DNA of 64,000 nucleotides. It comes from Rubrobacter aplysinae (GTDB lineage: Bacteria > Actinomycetota > Rubrobacteria > Rubrobacterales > Rubrobacteraceae). The stretch spans positions 276,902-340,901 of the forward strand of contig NZ_LEKH01000002.1 of the NCBI RefSeq assembly GCF_001029505.1. The letters run 5' to 3'. The notes below the pieces were generated by a model. The model saw only the letters and a program-made list of their open reading frames with translations, made no database searches and was not told the DNA's origin. The position numbers and the translations under genes were made by a program. Below are positions 8,012-15,805 of this stretch, in pieces (position 1 is the stretch's first letter; each line of letters starts with the position of its first letter).

Positions 8012-9754
8012 ATGCCCGACAAGAGCCGCGAGACAAGAGAGCACCGACACACTCCCGCGAGCGACGGAGAGCGTTATCGCGCGCTGGTGGAGGCGGACCC
8101 CGCCCCCACCTGGGTGGTGACGGGTGAGGGCGTCGTTGTCGAGGCCCACCGCTGGGAGGAGCTCGCCGCCGAAGAGCCCAGGGGGGCCCGGCTATCCGAG
8201 TATCTCGGCCTGCTGCACCCGGAGGATCGGGAGAGGATCGTTGCGCACCTGAGTGCGAGCATCTCGGCGGGCGAGGCCTTCTCGGTTGAGGGCCGTCTGT
8301 GGCATCCGGGTACAGGCGGCTACCGCAGCGTGTTCGTGCGCGGCGCGCCGGTGCCGGACCCGTCCGGCGGCGTCCGCGAGTGGGTGGGCACCGCCGACGA
8401 CCTCACCGCCCGCCGGAAGGCCGAGGCCGAGCGCGAGCAGGCCCGGCACCGGCTCTCGCTGCTCGGGGAGGCGAGCCGCAGGCTGGCCTCTTCACTGGAC
8501 TACGGGAGCACCCTGGATCAGGTCGCCCGCCTCGCCGTGCCCCGCTTCGCCGACCTTTGCCTCGTAGACGTCGTGACCCCGGAGCGCCCGGTCGACCGCC
8601 TGGTGGTCTCTCGCCTCGGGTCGGAACGCGAGGAGCTGGCCCAGGAGCTCGTGCGCCGCTACCAGGGAGCCGAGATACCCTCGGGCGGCCTCGCCGGGAC
8701 GGTCCGCTCGGGAGCCCCCGTGCTCGTCCGCGAGGTCGGGGACTCCTGGCTCGTGGACATGGCCCGCGCCGACGGCAACCTCGAAGAGCTGTACCGGCTG
8801 GATCTCGGCTCCGTCCTGATCTCACCGCTCACCTTCCGGGGCCGCATCTTCGGCGCGCTGAGCTTCGCCACCGACCGCCTCTCGGGCCGCCGCTACGACG
8901 AGGAGGATCTCCGGCTCGCCGAGGGTCTAGCCCGCCGCGCCGCCCAGGCCATAGAGAAGGCCCGCCTCTACGACCGCCAGCGCCACGCCGCCCGGACCCT
9001 GCAAAAGAGCCTCCTCCCCCCCTCGATGCCCGAGATACCGGGCGTCGAGGCCGCAGCCCGCTACCATCCCGCGGGCGAGTCCGCCAACGCCCTCGAAGGC
9101 GAGGACTACGAGGTCGGCGGCGACTTCTACGATCTCTCCCGCACCCCGAACGGCTGGGCGGCGGTGATGGGCGACGTCATGGGCAAGGGCGTAGAGGCCG
9201 CGGCCTTCACCGCCATGACCCGCTACACCATCCGCACGGCCGCCCTACAGGGCAACGACCCGTGCAGCGTCCTGCGCATTCTGAACACCGCCATCCTGGA
9301 CCAGCACGAGCAGAGCTCTGACGGCAGATTCTGCACCGTCGCCTACGCCCTGCTCAACCCTGCCGAAGACGGCGGCGTGAGCCTGGAGGTCTGCCGCGCC
9401 GGCCACCCGCCGCCCCTTATCCTGCGCAACGACACCACCGTGGAAGAGGCCGGGGTCCCCGGCCACCTCGCCGGCGCCTTCCCTGACACAAGATTCGAGA
9501 CCCGGACCCTGCGCCTGGGCCCGGGAGAGTCGGCGGTCCTCTACACCGACGGCGTCACCGACGCCCGCAACCCCTCCGGCGAGCTCTTCGGAGACGCGCG
9601 GCTAAAAGACCTACTCTCCACCTGCACGGAGTTAGACGCCGAATCCACCGCCGACGCCATAGAAAACGGAGTGACGCAGTTTCAGGGCCACCAGAGCGCC
9701 CGCGATGACATTGCGATACTGGTGTTGAGGGTGATATCAGAGGCGGGTGTATAG
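8012..9754 (+). CDS. PAS-GAF-PP2C (SpoIIE/RsbU-type) serine phosphatase
   Basis: A 580-residue signalling protein. A PAS fold (about 20-135: ALVEADPAPTWVV, then VGTADDLTARRKAE) leads into a helix, a GAF domain (about 155-325) and a C-terminal SpoIIE-type PP2C phosphatase (about 345-575) with YEVGGDFYDL, VMGDVMGKGVEAA and LYTDGVTDARNPSG, which supply the metal-binding aspartates. Such proteins dephosphorylate anti-anti-sigma factors and thereby release stress sigma factors. No anti-sigma partner is adjacent. The ATG has no ribosome binding site but a TAGAATATAGA stretch ends 4 bases before it, suggesting a leaderless mRNA. Confidence 0.9.
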   Translation: MPDKSRETREHRHTPASDGERYRALVEADPAPTWVVTGEGVVVEAHRWEELAAEEPRGARLSEYLGLLHPEDRERIVAHLSASISAGEAFSVEGRLWHPGTGGYRSVFVRGAPVPDPSGGVREWVGTADDLTARRKAEAEREQARHRLSLLGEASRRLASSLDYGSTLDQVARLAVPRFADLCLVDVVTPERPVDRLVVSRLGSEREELAQELVRRYQGAEIPSGGLAGTVRSGAPVLVREVGDSWLVDMARADGNLEELYRLDLGSVLISPLTFRGRIFGALSFATDRLSGRRYDEEDLRLAEGLARRAAQAIEKARLYDRQRHAARTLQKSLLPPSMPEIPGVEAAARYHPAGESANALEGEDYEVGGDFYDLSRTPNGWAAVMGDVMGKGVEAAAFTAMTRYTIRTAALQGNDPCSVLRILNTAILDQHEQSSDGRFCTVAYALLNPAEDGGVSLEVCRAGHPPPLILRNDTTVEEAGVPGHLAGAFPDTRFETRTLRLGPGESAVLYTDGVTDARNPSGELFGDARLKDLLSTCTELDAESTADAIENGVTQFQGHQSARDDIAILVLRVISEAGV

Positions 9755-10087
9755 CCAACCATCTCGGCGAGCTTTGGCCAGGCTGCACGGCTCGCATCAC
9801 CATCTGCGAACAGCCTCATGGAACAGATAGGCCGCAAGATCAACAAGCCCGCCTAACTAAAAAGGCGACTACCGAGAGTTTCAGAGGGAGCCGGGGCATA
9901 AGCTTCGTTTCCCTCTCTTTACATTTTCACATTCTCACTGAGCACCATTACCAAAAATTTAGCGTTTCTCTTTAGACTAACGGAAGAACCAGAAGAGTTG
10001 GCTTCCAGAATCAGAGCCAAAATCTACTCCCGCTTTCTAGCTCGGCCTGTAGCCTTCTTCTTTTGTCTATGAGATATCTTCTAACAA
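9755..10087. other. Gene-free stretch with phasin relic, AT-rich right half
   Basis: Between the phosphatase stop and the PIN gene stop. The left half contains the phasin 3' relic (9818-9896). From about 9900 on, base composition drops sharply in GC and stays low through the PIN gene, marking the edge of a probably transferred segment. I see no further gene. Confidence 0.6.
9818..9896 (+). pseudogene. Relic of a second phasin gene: last codons and 3' untranslated region
   Basis: From ATG 9818 the sequence codes MEQIGRKINKPA and stops at 9854-9856, matching the end of the intact phasin (VEQIDRKIKSA). The similarity continues beyond the stop: both copies share AAAGGCGACT/AAAAGCGACT, then GAGAGTTTCAGAGGG / CGCAAGTTTCAGAGGG and GCCGGGGC. 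The terminator hairpin's right arm is degraded here. The rest of the gene is absent, so only the 3' end of a duplicate survives. Confidence 0.7.
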
Positions 10088-11434
10088 CTAATAAGGGTAA
10101 TTCTCCTTGTGCTTCAACAATGATCTCCGCACACTTATCTCGTTTGCTAGGCGCTTATACTCACTACGAAGTTCAGGCGTAATATCATAGTTGTCGTTCC
10201 GTCCCGTAACAAGCGCCTGCCTGTGCAACTTGGCAAGAGTGCTTATGTCACTATCGCTATAGGCTATTTCCATTGCCTCATTAATTCTCAGTAACTCTCC
10301 GTACTCGTTTTCATTTGCTTTGTCACTGTCGATGTAGCGCCCAAATTCTCCGTAACTCAGACTAGAGTCAGAGGGTAATCTCTTACCTAAGTTAGATATA
10401 GCTCGTTTAAGAATCTTGGATACTTGGTGCTGAGATACACCTAACATATCTGCGATCTCTTCTAAGGAGAGGCCATCGTAGAGGTGAATTTTGAGAATGT
10501 CTCTTTGCTCTTTAGAGATTATGGAATCATCCCGAAGTGCGTGATCGAGCATTTCGCGTTCCCTGGGCGTATTTCGTGACAGCCTTGATAACTGCTCTGC
10601 TTCGCTTATCGTTTCTTCACTAACTTCAGCCTGCAAATACTGCTTTGCGTACTCAATAAATCTATCAGTCGTATATATGTGGAAGATGACCCCAGCATCC
10701 TCCTTAATCTCCTGAATTAGCTCCTTACGAACACCGATGGTTTGACCATAGGCGCGCCACCACCAGTCATCTTTAACGTCTTTGGTGATAAAAGCAATGG
10801 GCTTGCTAGTCTCTAATGCTTTATCCACCATCTGACGCCAAATTACTAGATCTCCATGACCCTCATCCTTATACCCTGGGGGCACCTGCTTCTCTGTACG
10901 GCGCTGCCCCTCCTCTTCGATCTTACTCAATTTCTCTTCGGAATAAGGTTCCCCGAGTCTGTCTCGTGCCAGATCTTCTACCTCTCTCCATATCCGGTCC
11001 TCTTGTGGAGAGTTGGAAATAGCAGGAAGCATATTCTCCCTAGTCTGTATATCGGCTATCAGCGCATTCAAAGAAGTCGACATGTTGTCCAGTAACTCCG
11101 GCGATTCGAAGGGAGCTCCTCTATGTAAATCCTCAGCACCCTCTTTTATGGAGCTTTTTGTTTCCTCTAAAGTCTCCCTGAGTTTTCTATGCTTCTCTCT
11201 AACCTCGTTAATAGTACCCATGCGGTTGTTCAGAAACTCGTAAGCAACTTGATGAGGTATCCATAGCTGATCCTGAAACCGTTGCAAGATCATTAACAGT
11301 TCGTCATGAGATTTCTTTGAATATCTGTATAGATCGAGCAGGACATTAGTATCTGGTACGAAGAGGGCGTTACGCCACAAATTTTCAAACTCATTCGTAC
11401 TGAGCCGATAATGCTCTGGAAACTTATCTTGCAT
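10088..11434 (-). CDS. PIN-like domain (PIN_8 type) protein fused to a sigma-70 region 4 helix-turn-helix
   Basis: A 448-residue protein. The N-terminal PIN-like nuclease half has acidic residues in FVPDTNVLLDLY (Asp28, Asp34), GHGDLVIW (Asp195) and TKDVKDDWWWR (about 218-227), the hallmark of the large PIN_8 family. Residues about 307-353 read ISKEQRDILKIHLYDGLSLEEIADMLGVSQHQVSKIL, a sigma-70 region 4-like helix-turn-helix. The tail (360-448) is unassigned. PIN_8 proteins are predicted ribonucleases frequent in defence islands. The DNA-binding part could autoregulate or bind target DNA. The gene is much more AT-rich than its neighbours and is flanked by gene relics, suggesting transfer. The ATG has GGGGAG upstream. 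Function is inferred only. Confidence 0.8.
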   Translation of the reverse strand: MQDKFPEHYRLSTNEFENLWRNALFVPDTNVLLDLYRYSKKSHDELLMILQRFQDQLWIPHQVAYEFLNNRMGTINEVREKHRKLRETLEETKSSIKEGAEDLHRGAPFESPELLDNMSTSLNALIADIQTRENMLPAISNSPQEDRIWREVEDLARDRLGEPYSEEKLSKIEEEGQRRTEKQVPPGYKDEGHGDLVIWRQMVDKALETSKPIAFITKDVKDDWWWRAYGQTIGVRKELIQEIKEDAGVIFHIYTTDRFIEYAKQYLQAEVSEETISEAEQLSRLSRNTPREREMLDHALRDDSIISKEQRDILKIHLYDGLSLEEIADMLGVSQHQVSKILKRAISNLGKRLPSDSSLSYGEFGRYIDSDKANENEYGELLRINEAMEIAYSDSDISTLAKLHRQALVTGRNDNYDITPELRSEYKRLANEISVRRSLLKHKENYPY

Positions 11435-11814
11435 GATACTCCCCTAAAGTTAATATACGTATTCAACAGGAAAGATGAGTCTACTGCAAAGATTCAACTC
11501 TCTGCAGCTCGCTTGCTACTCTAGCCTTGTAGGACCTTCGGCTCGTAGCCCGAGCGCGACCGCTCGAACCTCTCAAGATCGTCCTCGTAGGTCAGCGTGA
11601 AGCCGATGTCATCCAGGCCGTTTAACAGACGTTGGCGGGTGAAACCGTCCATCTCAAAACCCTCGAAGAAGTCCGATTCTCTTTACAATGCACCTTTCGT
11701 GGTTCGTCCACCGTTACCAGCATCACGGACTTCATCATGTTTAACAGGAAGCAGATACTCAATCGCGTGACTTCCTGATTGGAAAGAGTTCATGATGATG
11801 TATATGATGTAGGC
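11435..11814. other. Intergenic region containing a leuD 3' relic
   Basis: The left part is AT-rich and probably carries the PIN gene promoter on the minus strand (TTAATATACG just upstream of its ribosome binding site). From 11521 to 11680 lies a leuD 3' remnant. The remainder, up to the antitoxin start, shows nothing recognisable except a TGATGATGTATATGATG run before the antitoxin ATG. Confidence 0.5.
11521..11680 (-). pseudogene. Relic of leuD (3' end), copy 1
   Basis: On the minus strand, an uninterrupted frame codes a match to the last ~45 residues of LeuD: FEMDGFTRQRLLNGLDDIG, then LTYEDDLERFERSRSGYEPKVL, ending at TAG 11523-11521. The intact leuD (15218-15805) reads FEMDDFTRHRLLNGLDDIG and so on. 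The copy differs at several positions, so it is an old duplicate or paralogue rather than a fresh one. Upstream of SDFFEGFEMD the match is lost, with no start or N-terminal domain. Confidence 0.8.
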
Positions 11815-12105
11815 ATGATTCGCAAGCAGCTCTACATAAGCGAGGACCACGAGCGGGCTCTGAAGGCTAGGGCCAGGGAAGCGGGAGTGTCGGAGGCGGA
11901 GTTGATGCGCCGGTTCCTCGATAAGCTCCTGCTCGGCTCCGAGGATAGTGGCGGAATGCCTCTGGGTCGGGCGCGGGCCGCGCTGGACTTTCTGGAGTCC
12001 ACGGATGAGATCTCGGCCTCCCACTACTTCGCCGAGGACTATCGTTTCGACCGGGAAGGGCTATACGAGGACCGTGGAGCCGGCAAGCGCGCTAGACGCG
12101 GATAG
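11815..12105 (+). CDS. VapB-like ribbon-helix-helix antitoxin
   Basis: A 96-residue protein starting at ATG 11815. The N-terminal 45 residues (IRKQLYISEDHERALKARAREAGVSEAELMRRFLD) have the strand-helix-helix pattern of ribbon-helix-helix DNA-binding proteins. The C-terminal part is the likely toxin-binding region. The PIN toxin gene begins 9 bases after its stop, the normal antitoxin-toxin order. It would neutralise the toxin and repress the shared promoter. An in-frame upstream ATG at 11779 lacks homology-like sequence and I rejected it. Confidence 0.82.
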   Translation: MIRKQLYISEDHERALKARAREAGVSEAELMRRFLDKLLLGSEDSGGMPLGRARAALDFLESTDEISASHYFAEDYRFDREGLYEDRGAGKRARRG

Positions 12106-12114
12106 TCAAGCAAG

Positions 12115-12564
12115 GTGAGCCCACGCTACCTGCTGGATAGTAACATTCTGGTTTATACCCTCGACGCCCGGGAGCCTGATAAGAGGGAATGGGCGAAGGA
12201 GACAATCCGTAGGGCTGCTCTGGGTGGGAGTGCGGCGCTGCCCGCCCAGGGCCTCTCGGAGTTCTCCAACGTCTGCTTGAAAAAGCTGGAGCCCGCCCTG
12301 GAGCCTCGGGAGATACAGCAGGAGATCGAGAGGCTGCAAGTAGCTTTCCCGGTGATCCCGCTTACCGCCCCGGTGATTATGGAGGCATTGCGTGGGGTAG
12401 AAGAATACCGGTTCTCCTACTACGACGCCCAGATCTGGGCCGCAGCCCGCCTGGCACAGATCCCCGTAATCTTGAGCGAGGACTTCAACCCAGGATCTAC
12501 CCTGGAGGGCGTCTCGTTTGTAAACCCGCTCGATTCCGTGTTCGATCCCACAGCGTTAGAGTAG
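12115..12564 (+). CDS. VapC-family PIN-domain ribonuclease toxin
   Basis: A 149-residue PIN protein with the four expected acidic residues: Asp8 in YLLDSNILVY, Glu49 in QGLSEFSNV, Asp104 in SYYDAQIW, and Asp123 in SEDFNPG. VapC toxins cut tRNA or rRNA when the antitoxin is degraded. GTG 12115 follows AGCAAG, a modest ribosome binding site, and translation is probably coupled to the antitoxin. The pair is bracketed by two leuD relics (11521-11680 and 12661-12800), so it may have inserted into or replaced duplicated leuD DNA. Confidence 0.9.
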   Translation: MSPRYLLDSNILVYTLDAREPDKREWAKETIRRAALGGSAALPAQGLSEFSNVCLKKLEPALEPREIQQEIERLQVAFPVIPLTAPVIMEALRGVEEYRFSYYDAQIWAAARLAQIPVILSEDFNPGSTLEGVSFVNPLDSVFDPTALE

Positions 12565-12911
12565 GTTCAGCAGTCAGCTTATCAGTGATCAGCTTTCCGC
12601 TGATGGCCGACCGCTAACGTTTGAAGATTTCGCACTACTTAAACTGGGGCCAGGACTTCATTCTTTTCAGATCACGGCCGGGAAGCGTATTCTCAAACCC
12701 CTCAAGCTCATCCTCGTAAGTAGGCGTCAAGCCGATGTCGTGGAGGCTCAAGAGGCGGTGGCGGGTGAAGTCGTCCATCCCGAAGCTCGTCAGGGACGAA
12801 ATGCTTCCGCTCTAGGGACCGGAACATGGAACCGGTGCTCTCTTCGCCGTCAGGCGCCTTGGCCCGGAGTCTCTTGTGTACGTGGACCCCGGGCCGGGCT
12901 ATCTGCTGAAG
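12565..12911. other. Intergenic region containing a second leuD relic
   Basis: From the VapC stop to the PfpI stop. It holds a short dyad CAGTCAGCTTATCAGTGATCAG near 12570 and the leuD relic (12661-12800). The remainder up to 12911 has no gene I can support. Confidence 0.5.
12661..12800 (-). pseudogene. Relic of leuD (3' end), copy 2
   Basis: Minus-strand sequence codes FGMDDFTRHRLLSLHDIGL, then PTYEDELEGFENTLPGRD, which aligns with the C-terminal end of the intact LeuD (FEMDDFTRHRLLNGLDDIGL, TYEDELERFERSRPGYKP). Compared with leuD, one codon is lost in the NGLDDIG segment and the tail is degraded. It is closer to the intact gene in its first half than copy 1 is. Confidence 0.75.
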
Positions 12912-13487
12912 CTAGACGCTCTGGGACTGGCGCTGGTGCTTGCCCTCGGCGAACTCCTCCACGATCTTGTCGCAGAATGCGGGCAGGTCGTTGGGGTTGC
13001 GGCTGGTAACGAGCCCGCCGTCGGTGACGACCTCCTCGTCCACCCACTCGCCTCCGGCGTTCCGGATGTCGGTCTGGAGCGTGGGGTACGAGGTTAGGGT
13101 CCTGCCGCTCACCACGTCGGCCTCCACCAGCGTCCACGGACCGTGGCAGATCACACCCACCGGCTTCTGCTGCTCGAAGAAGGAGCGGATAAAGCTAACC
13201 GCCTCCGAGTTGCCGCGCAGGTTGTCAGCGCCCACGGTGCCGCCCGGTACGATCAGGCCGTCGTAGTCGTCGGATGAGACCTCTGAAAAGGTCTTCTCCA
13301 CCTGGTAGGTCTCGCCCGGATTCACGTCGGAGTTCATGGTCTGGGCGTCGCCGGTCTGTAGACCGATGACGTCCACGCCGGCCCCGGCCTCCTCGACGGC
13401 CTTCTTCGGCTCGGTGAACTCCGCCTGCTCGGTGCCCACCGGGGCGAGCAGGATGGCGATCTTGCGGTCTTGCAGCTCATTTGCCAC
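12912..13487 (-). CDS. PfpI/DJ-1 family protein (YhbO-like)
   Basis: A 191-residue class I glutamine-amidotransferase-like fold. The nucleophile elbow is VGVICHGPW (Cys114, with His115 next to it), and DGLIVPGGTVGADNLRG and TSRNPNDLPAFCDKIVEEF match the PfpI subfamily. Members act as stress chaperones, proteases or deglycases; which applies is disputed for the family. GTG 13487 has GAGGAGG upstream. It lies 108 bases after the dehydrogenase on the same strand and may share its transcript. Confidence 0.9.
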   Translation of the reverse strand: MANELQDRKIAILLAPVGTEQAEFTEPKKAVEEAGAGVDVIGLQTGDAQTMNSDVNPGETYQVEKTFSEVSSDDYDGLIVPGGTVGADNLRGNSEAVSFIRSFFEQQKPVGVICHGPWTLVEADVVSGRTLTSYPTLQTDIRNAGGEWVDEEVVTDGGLVTSRNPNDLPAFCDKIVEEFAEGKHQRQSQSV

Positions 13488-13595
13488 GATTGCCTCCTCG
13501 TATCTCCGTATACTTTCGTGATTTGCTCTTCCCTCCCGCGCCCATCCAGGCCCCGGATGGACGCGGGAGCTTTCCGCCTCCGAGGCGCCAGGTAG

Positions 13596-14747
13596 CTAGG
13601 CGGCCTTCTGGGGCTTGAGGACGACCTTGGTCCAACCGTCCTCGCGGTTGTCGAAGCGCTCGTAGGCGTCGGGCGCATCGTCGAGGCCTAGCTCGTGTGA
13701 GACTATGAACGAGGGCTTTGCCTTGTCCTGTTGTATAAGCCTGGATAGCTCGCGGTTGTACCGCTTGACCGGGGCCTGGCCCGAGCCGATCTTCTGTCCC
13801 TTGAACCAGGAGAGGCCGTAGTCGAAGGCGACCTTGCCCTCCTGATACAGTTCGTCCGGGGAGCCCGGGTCCTGGGGCAAGAAGATTCCCACGGTGCCGA
13901 TGGAGCCCGTGTAGCGTACGGCGTTCACGAGGGTGTTCATGGTCATCGCCGGGTCCTCGTTGCCGTGATGGTCGTGGGCCTGGTAGCCGACGGCCTCACA
14001 ACCACAGTCCGCGCCCTCGCCGTCGGTCTCGTTCAGGACCCGCTCTACGGGGTCTTCGGCGGAGTCGTCTATGGCGATGGCCCCGATCTTCTCCGCGAGG
14101 CGTAGCCTGTCGGGGTGGCGGTCTATGACCATGATCTTCGAGGCGCTCTTCAGATAACAGGAGTAGGCGGCCATCAGGCCCACGGGCCCCGCGCCGGAGA
14201 TCACGACCGAGTCCCCGGGACCAACTCCGGCCATCTCGGTGGAATGGTAGCCGGTCGGGAAGATGTCGGAGAGCATCACGTAGTCGTTCTCTTTCTCCCG
14301 GGCGTCTTCCGGCAGAATGAGGCAGTTATGGTCGGCAAAAGGCACCCGCAGGTACTCGGCCTGCCCGCCGTCGTACGGCCCCATGCCGGCGAAGCCGTAG
14401 GCCGCCCCCGCAGCGCCCTCTGCGGGCTGCATGGTGTAGCAGTAGTTGGTCAGGCCGCGCTCGCAGTTCTTGCAGAAGCCGCAGCTGATATTGAACGGCA
14501 GGTTTACCATGTCGCCGACCCGTACCTTCGTTACCCCGGAACCGGCCTCGACCACCTCGCCCTGGTTCTCGTGGCCGAGCACCTTGCCCTCTTCCAGAGG
14601 CGTGCGCCCCTCGTACATGTGCAGGTCCGAGCCGCAGATGTTCGTGGTCGTCAGCTTTACGACGACGTCGTTCGGATGCTCGATCTTCGAGTCCTGGACG
14701 TTCTCTACCTGGACCTCTTTAGGCCCCCTGTAAACCAGTGCCTTCAC
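13596..14747 (-). CDS. Zinc-dependent dehydrogenase, glutathione-independent formaldehyde dehydrogenase-like
   Basis: A 383-residue medium-chain dehydrogenase. The catalytic zinc site begins NICGSDLHMYEGR and GHENQGEV; the structural zinc site is CGFCKNCERGLTNYC; the NAD site is VVISGAGPVGLMAA. The DIFPTGYHSTEMAGVGPGDSV segment and the long insert with HDHHGNEDPA resemble FdhA formaldehyde dehydrogenases, which oxidise formaldehyde with bound NAD. Since two enzymes at 21-25 kb are expected to release formaldehyde by demethylation, a detoxifying role is plausible. It starts at ATG 14747 with GAAGGAG upstream. Confidence 0.85.
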   Translation of the reverse strand: MKALVYRGPKEVQVENVQDSKIEHPNDVVVKLTTTNICGSDLHMYEGRTPLEEGKVLGHENQGEVVEAGSGVTKVRVGDMVNLPFNISCGFCKNCERGLTNYCYTMQPAEGAAGAAYGFAGMGPYDGGQAEYLRVPFADHNCLILPEDAREKENDYVMLSDIFPTGYHSTEMAGVGPGDSVVISGAGPVGLMAAYSCYLKSASKIMVIDRHPDRLRLAEKIGAIAIDDSAEDPVERVLNETDGEGADCGCEAVGYQAHDHHGNEDPAMTMNTLVNAVRYTGSIGTVGIFLPQDPGSPDELYQEGKVAFDYGLSWFKGQKIGSGQAPVKRYNRELSRLIQQDKAKPSFIVSHELGLDDAPDAYERFDNREDGWTKVVLKPQKAA

Positions 14748-15217
14748 GAAAACTCCTTCTCAAAGCTCACTGCTCCGCCAGCGAAATCCTTTCCGCCGAC
14801 GAACTCCAGATGCCCGGTTTACCAGACTCTGAAACCACCCCACGTTAACCTTCTTCCAAAGCCATCAGAGACCCAACGACGGATAAAGATATATGCCAGC
14901 CCGTGGTCCGGGGCTGGATGCACTACCAGAGGTATTGAACGCCCCGATCTACGAAAGGCGGGTACGGATAAGGCCGTTTCTACATCCGGGATCAGAGAAC
15001 GAACCACCCGGCCGCAAGCCATCGCAAAGTGGTGGAGAAGTGGTGGGAGCTACCCTGCGTATAGCTCCCACCAGAGCGACCCGGCGACTCCCGCTACAAC
15101 CCCCGGACGGCTAGTTTCGTTACAGAGTATCGCAACAATGTATCTGACCCGAGTATAGCCTGCGCGTACCCTATAGTATGAGCTTCAGACTCATGCGACG
15201 TGGAGTGAGCCCGTTTG
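14748..15217. other. 470-base intergenic region between fdhA-like gene and leuD
   Basis: It contains the upstream region of the dehydrogenase (minus strand) and the downstream region of leuD (minus strand). The only structure I see is a strong hairpin at 15042-15072 and a short weak one near 15178-15196. No coding sequence is supported; the open frames here have no family signature. Confidence 0.5.
15042..15072 (-). terminator. Candidate terminator hairpin downstream of leuD
   Basis: GGTGGGAGCTA (15042-15052) pairs perfectly with TAGCTCCCACC (15062-15072), an 11-base-pair stem with a 9-base loop. There is no T-run on either side. Its place about 145 bases after the leuCD operon suggests transcription termination, though a regulatory role for the dehydrogenase gene is possible. 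Confidence 0.45.
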
Positions 15218-15805
15218 CTACAGAACCTTCGGCTTGTAGCCCGGACGCGACCGCTCGAACCTCTCCAGCTCGTCCTCGTAAGTCAGCGTCAGGCCGATGT
15301 CGTCGAGGCCGTTCAGGAGACGGTGGCGGGTGAAGTCGTCCATCTCGAAGCTCTCCGAAACGCCCGGTCCCTCGACGGTGCGGGTCTCGAGGTCCACCGT
15401 TATCCTGGCCTCGGGGTCCTTGCGGGTCTCCTCCAGGAGTTTGTCCACGGCGGGTTCGGGAAGCTCCACGGCGAGGAGGCCTATCTTGGCGCAGTTGTTC
15501 TTGAAGATGTCGGCCAGGCTCTTTGCGACGACCGCCCCGAAGCCGAAGTCCTGGATAGCCCAGGGGGCGTGCTCGCGGCTCGAACCACTACCGAAGTTGT
15601 CACCGGCGAGGAGTATCGTCGCCCCGACGTGCTCGGTCCGGTTCATTATGAAGTCCGGGTCCTCGCGCCACTCCTGGAAGAGGAACTGGCCGAATCCGGT
15701 GCGCTCGATGCGCTTGAGAGCGTCGCTGGGTACGATCTGGTCCGTGTCGACGTCGCTGTACCCGAGCGGAAGCGCCTTACCCTCTACGCGGCTTACGGGC
15801 TCCAT
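15218..15805 (-). CDS. leuD: 3-isopropylmalate dehydratase small subunit
   Basis: A 195-residue LeuD, partner of LeuC in converting 2-isopropylmalate to 3-isopropylmalate in leucine synthesis. It shows YSDVDTDQIVPSD, then AGDNFGSGSSREHAPWAI and FKNNCAKIGLL, the swivel-domain landmarks of the aconitase superfamily. ATG 15805 overlaps the leuC stop as TAATG, a translational-coupling arrangement. A much longer frame extends upstream to 17173, but it is only leuC read out of frame. Two decayed copies of its 3' end lie at 11521-11680 and 12661-12800. Confidence 0.96.
   Translation of the reverse strand: MEPVSRVEGKALPLGYSDVDTDQIVPSDALKRIERTGFGQFLFQEWREDPDFIMNRTEHVGATILLAGDNFGSGSSREHAPWAIQDFGFGAVVAKSLADIFKNNCAKIGLLAVELPEPAVDKLLEETRKDPEARITVDLETRTVEGPGVSESFEMDDFTRHRLLNGLDDIGLTLTYEDELERFERSRPGYKPKVL

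Noticed and set aside
11779..11814. Upstream ATG of the antitoxin
   Set aside because: The extra twelve residues (ERVHDDVYDV-like) precede the conserved ribbon-helix-helix strand and lack any ribosome binding site.
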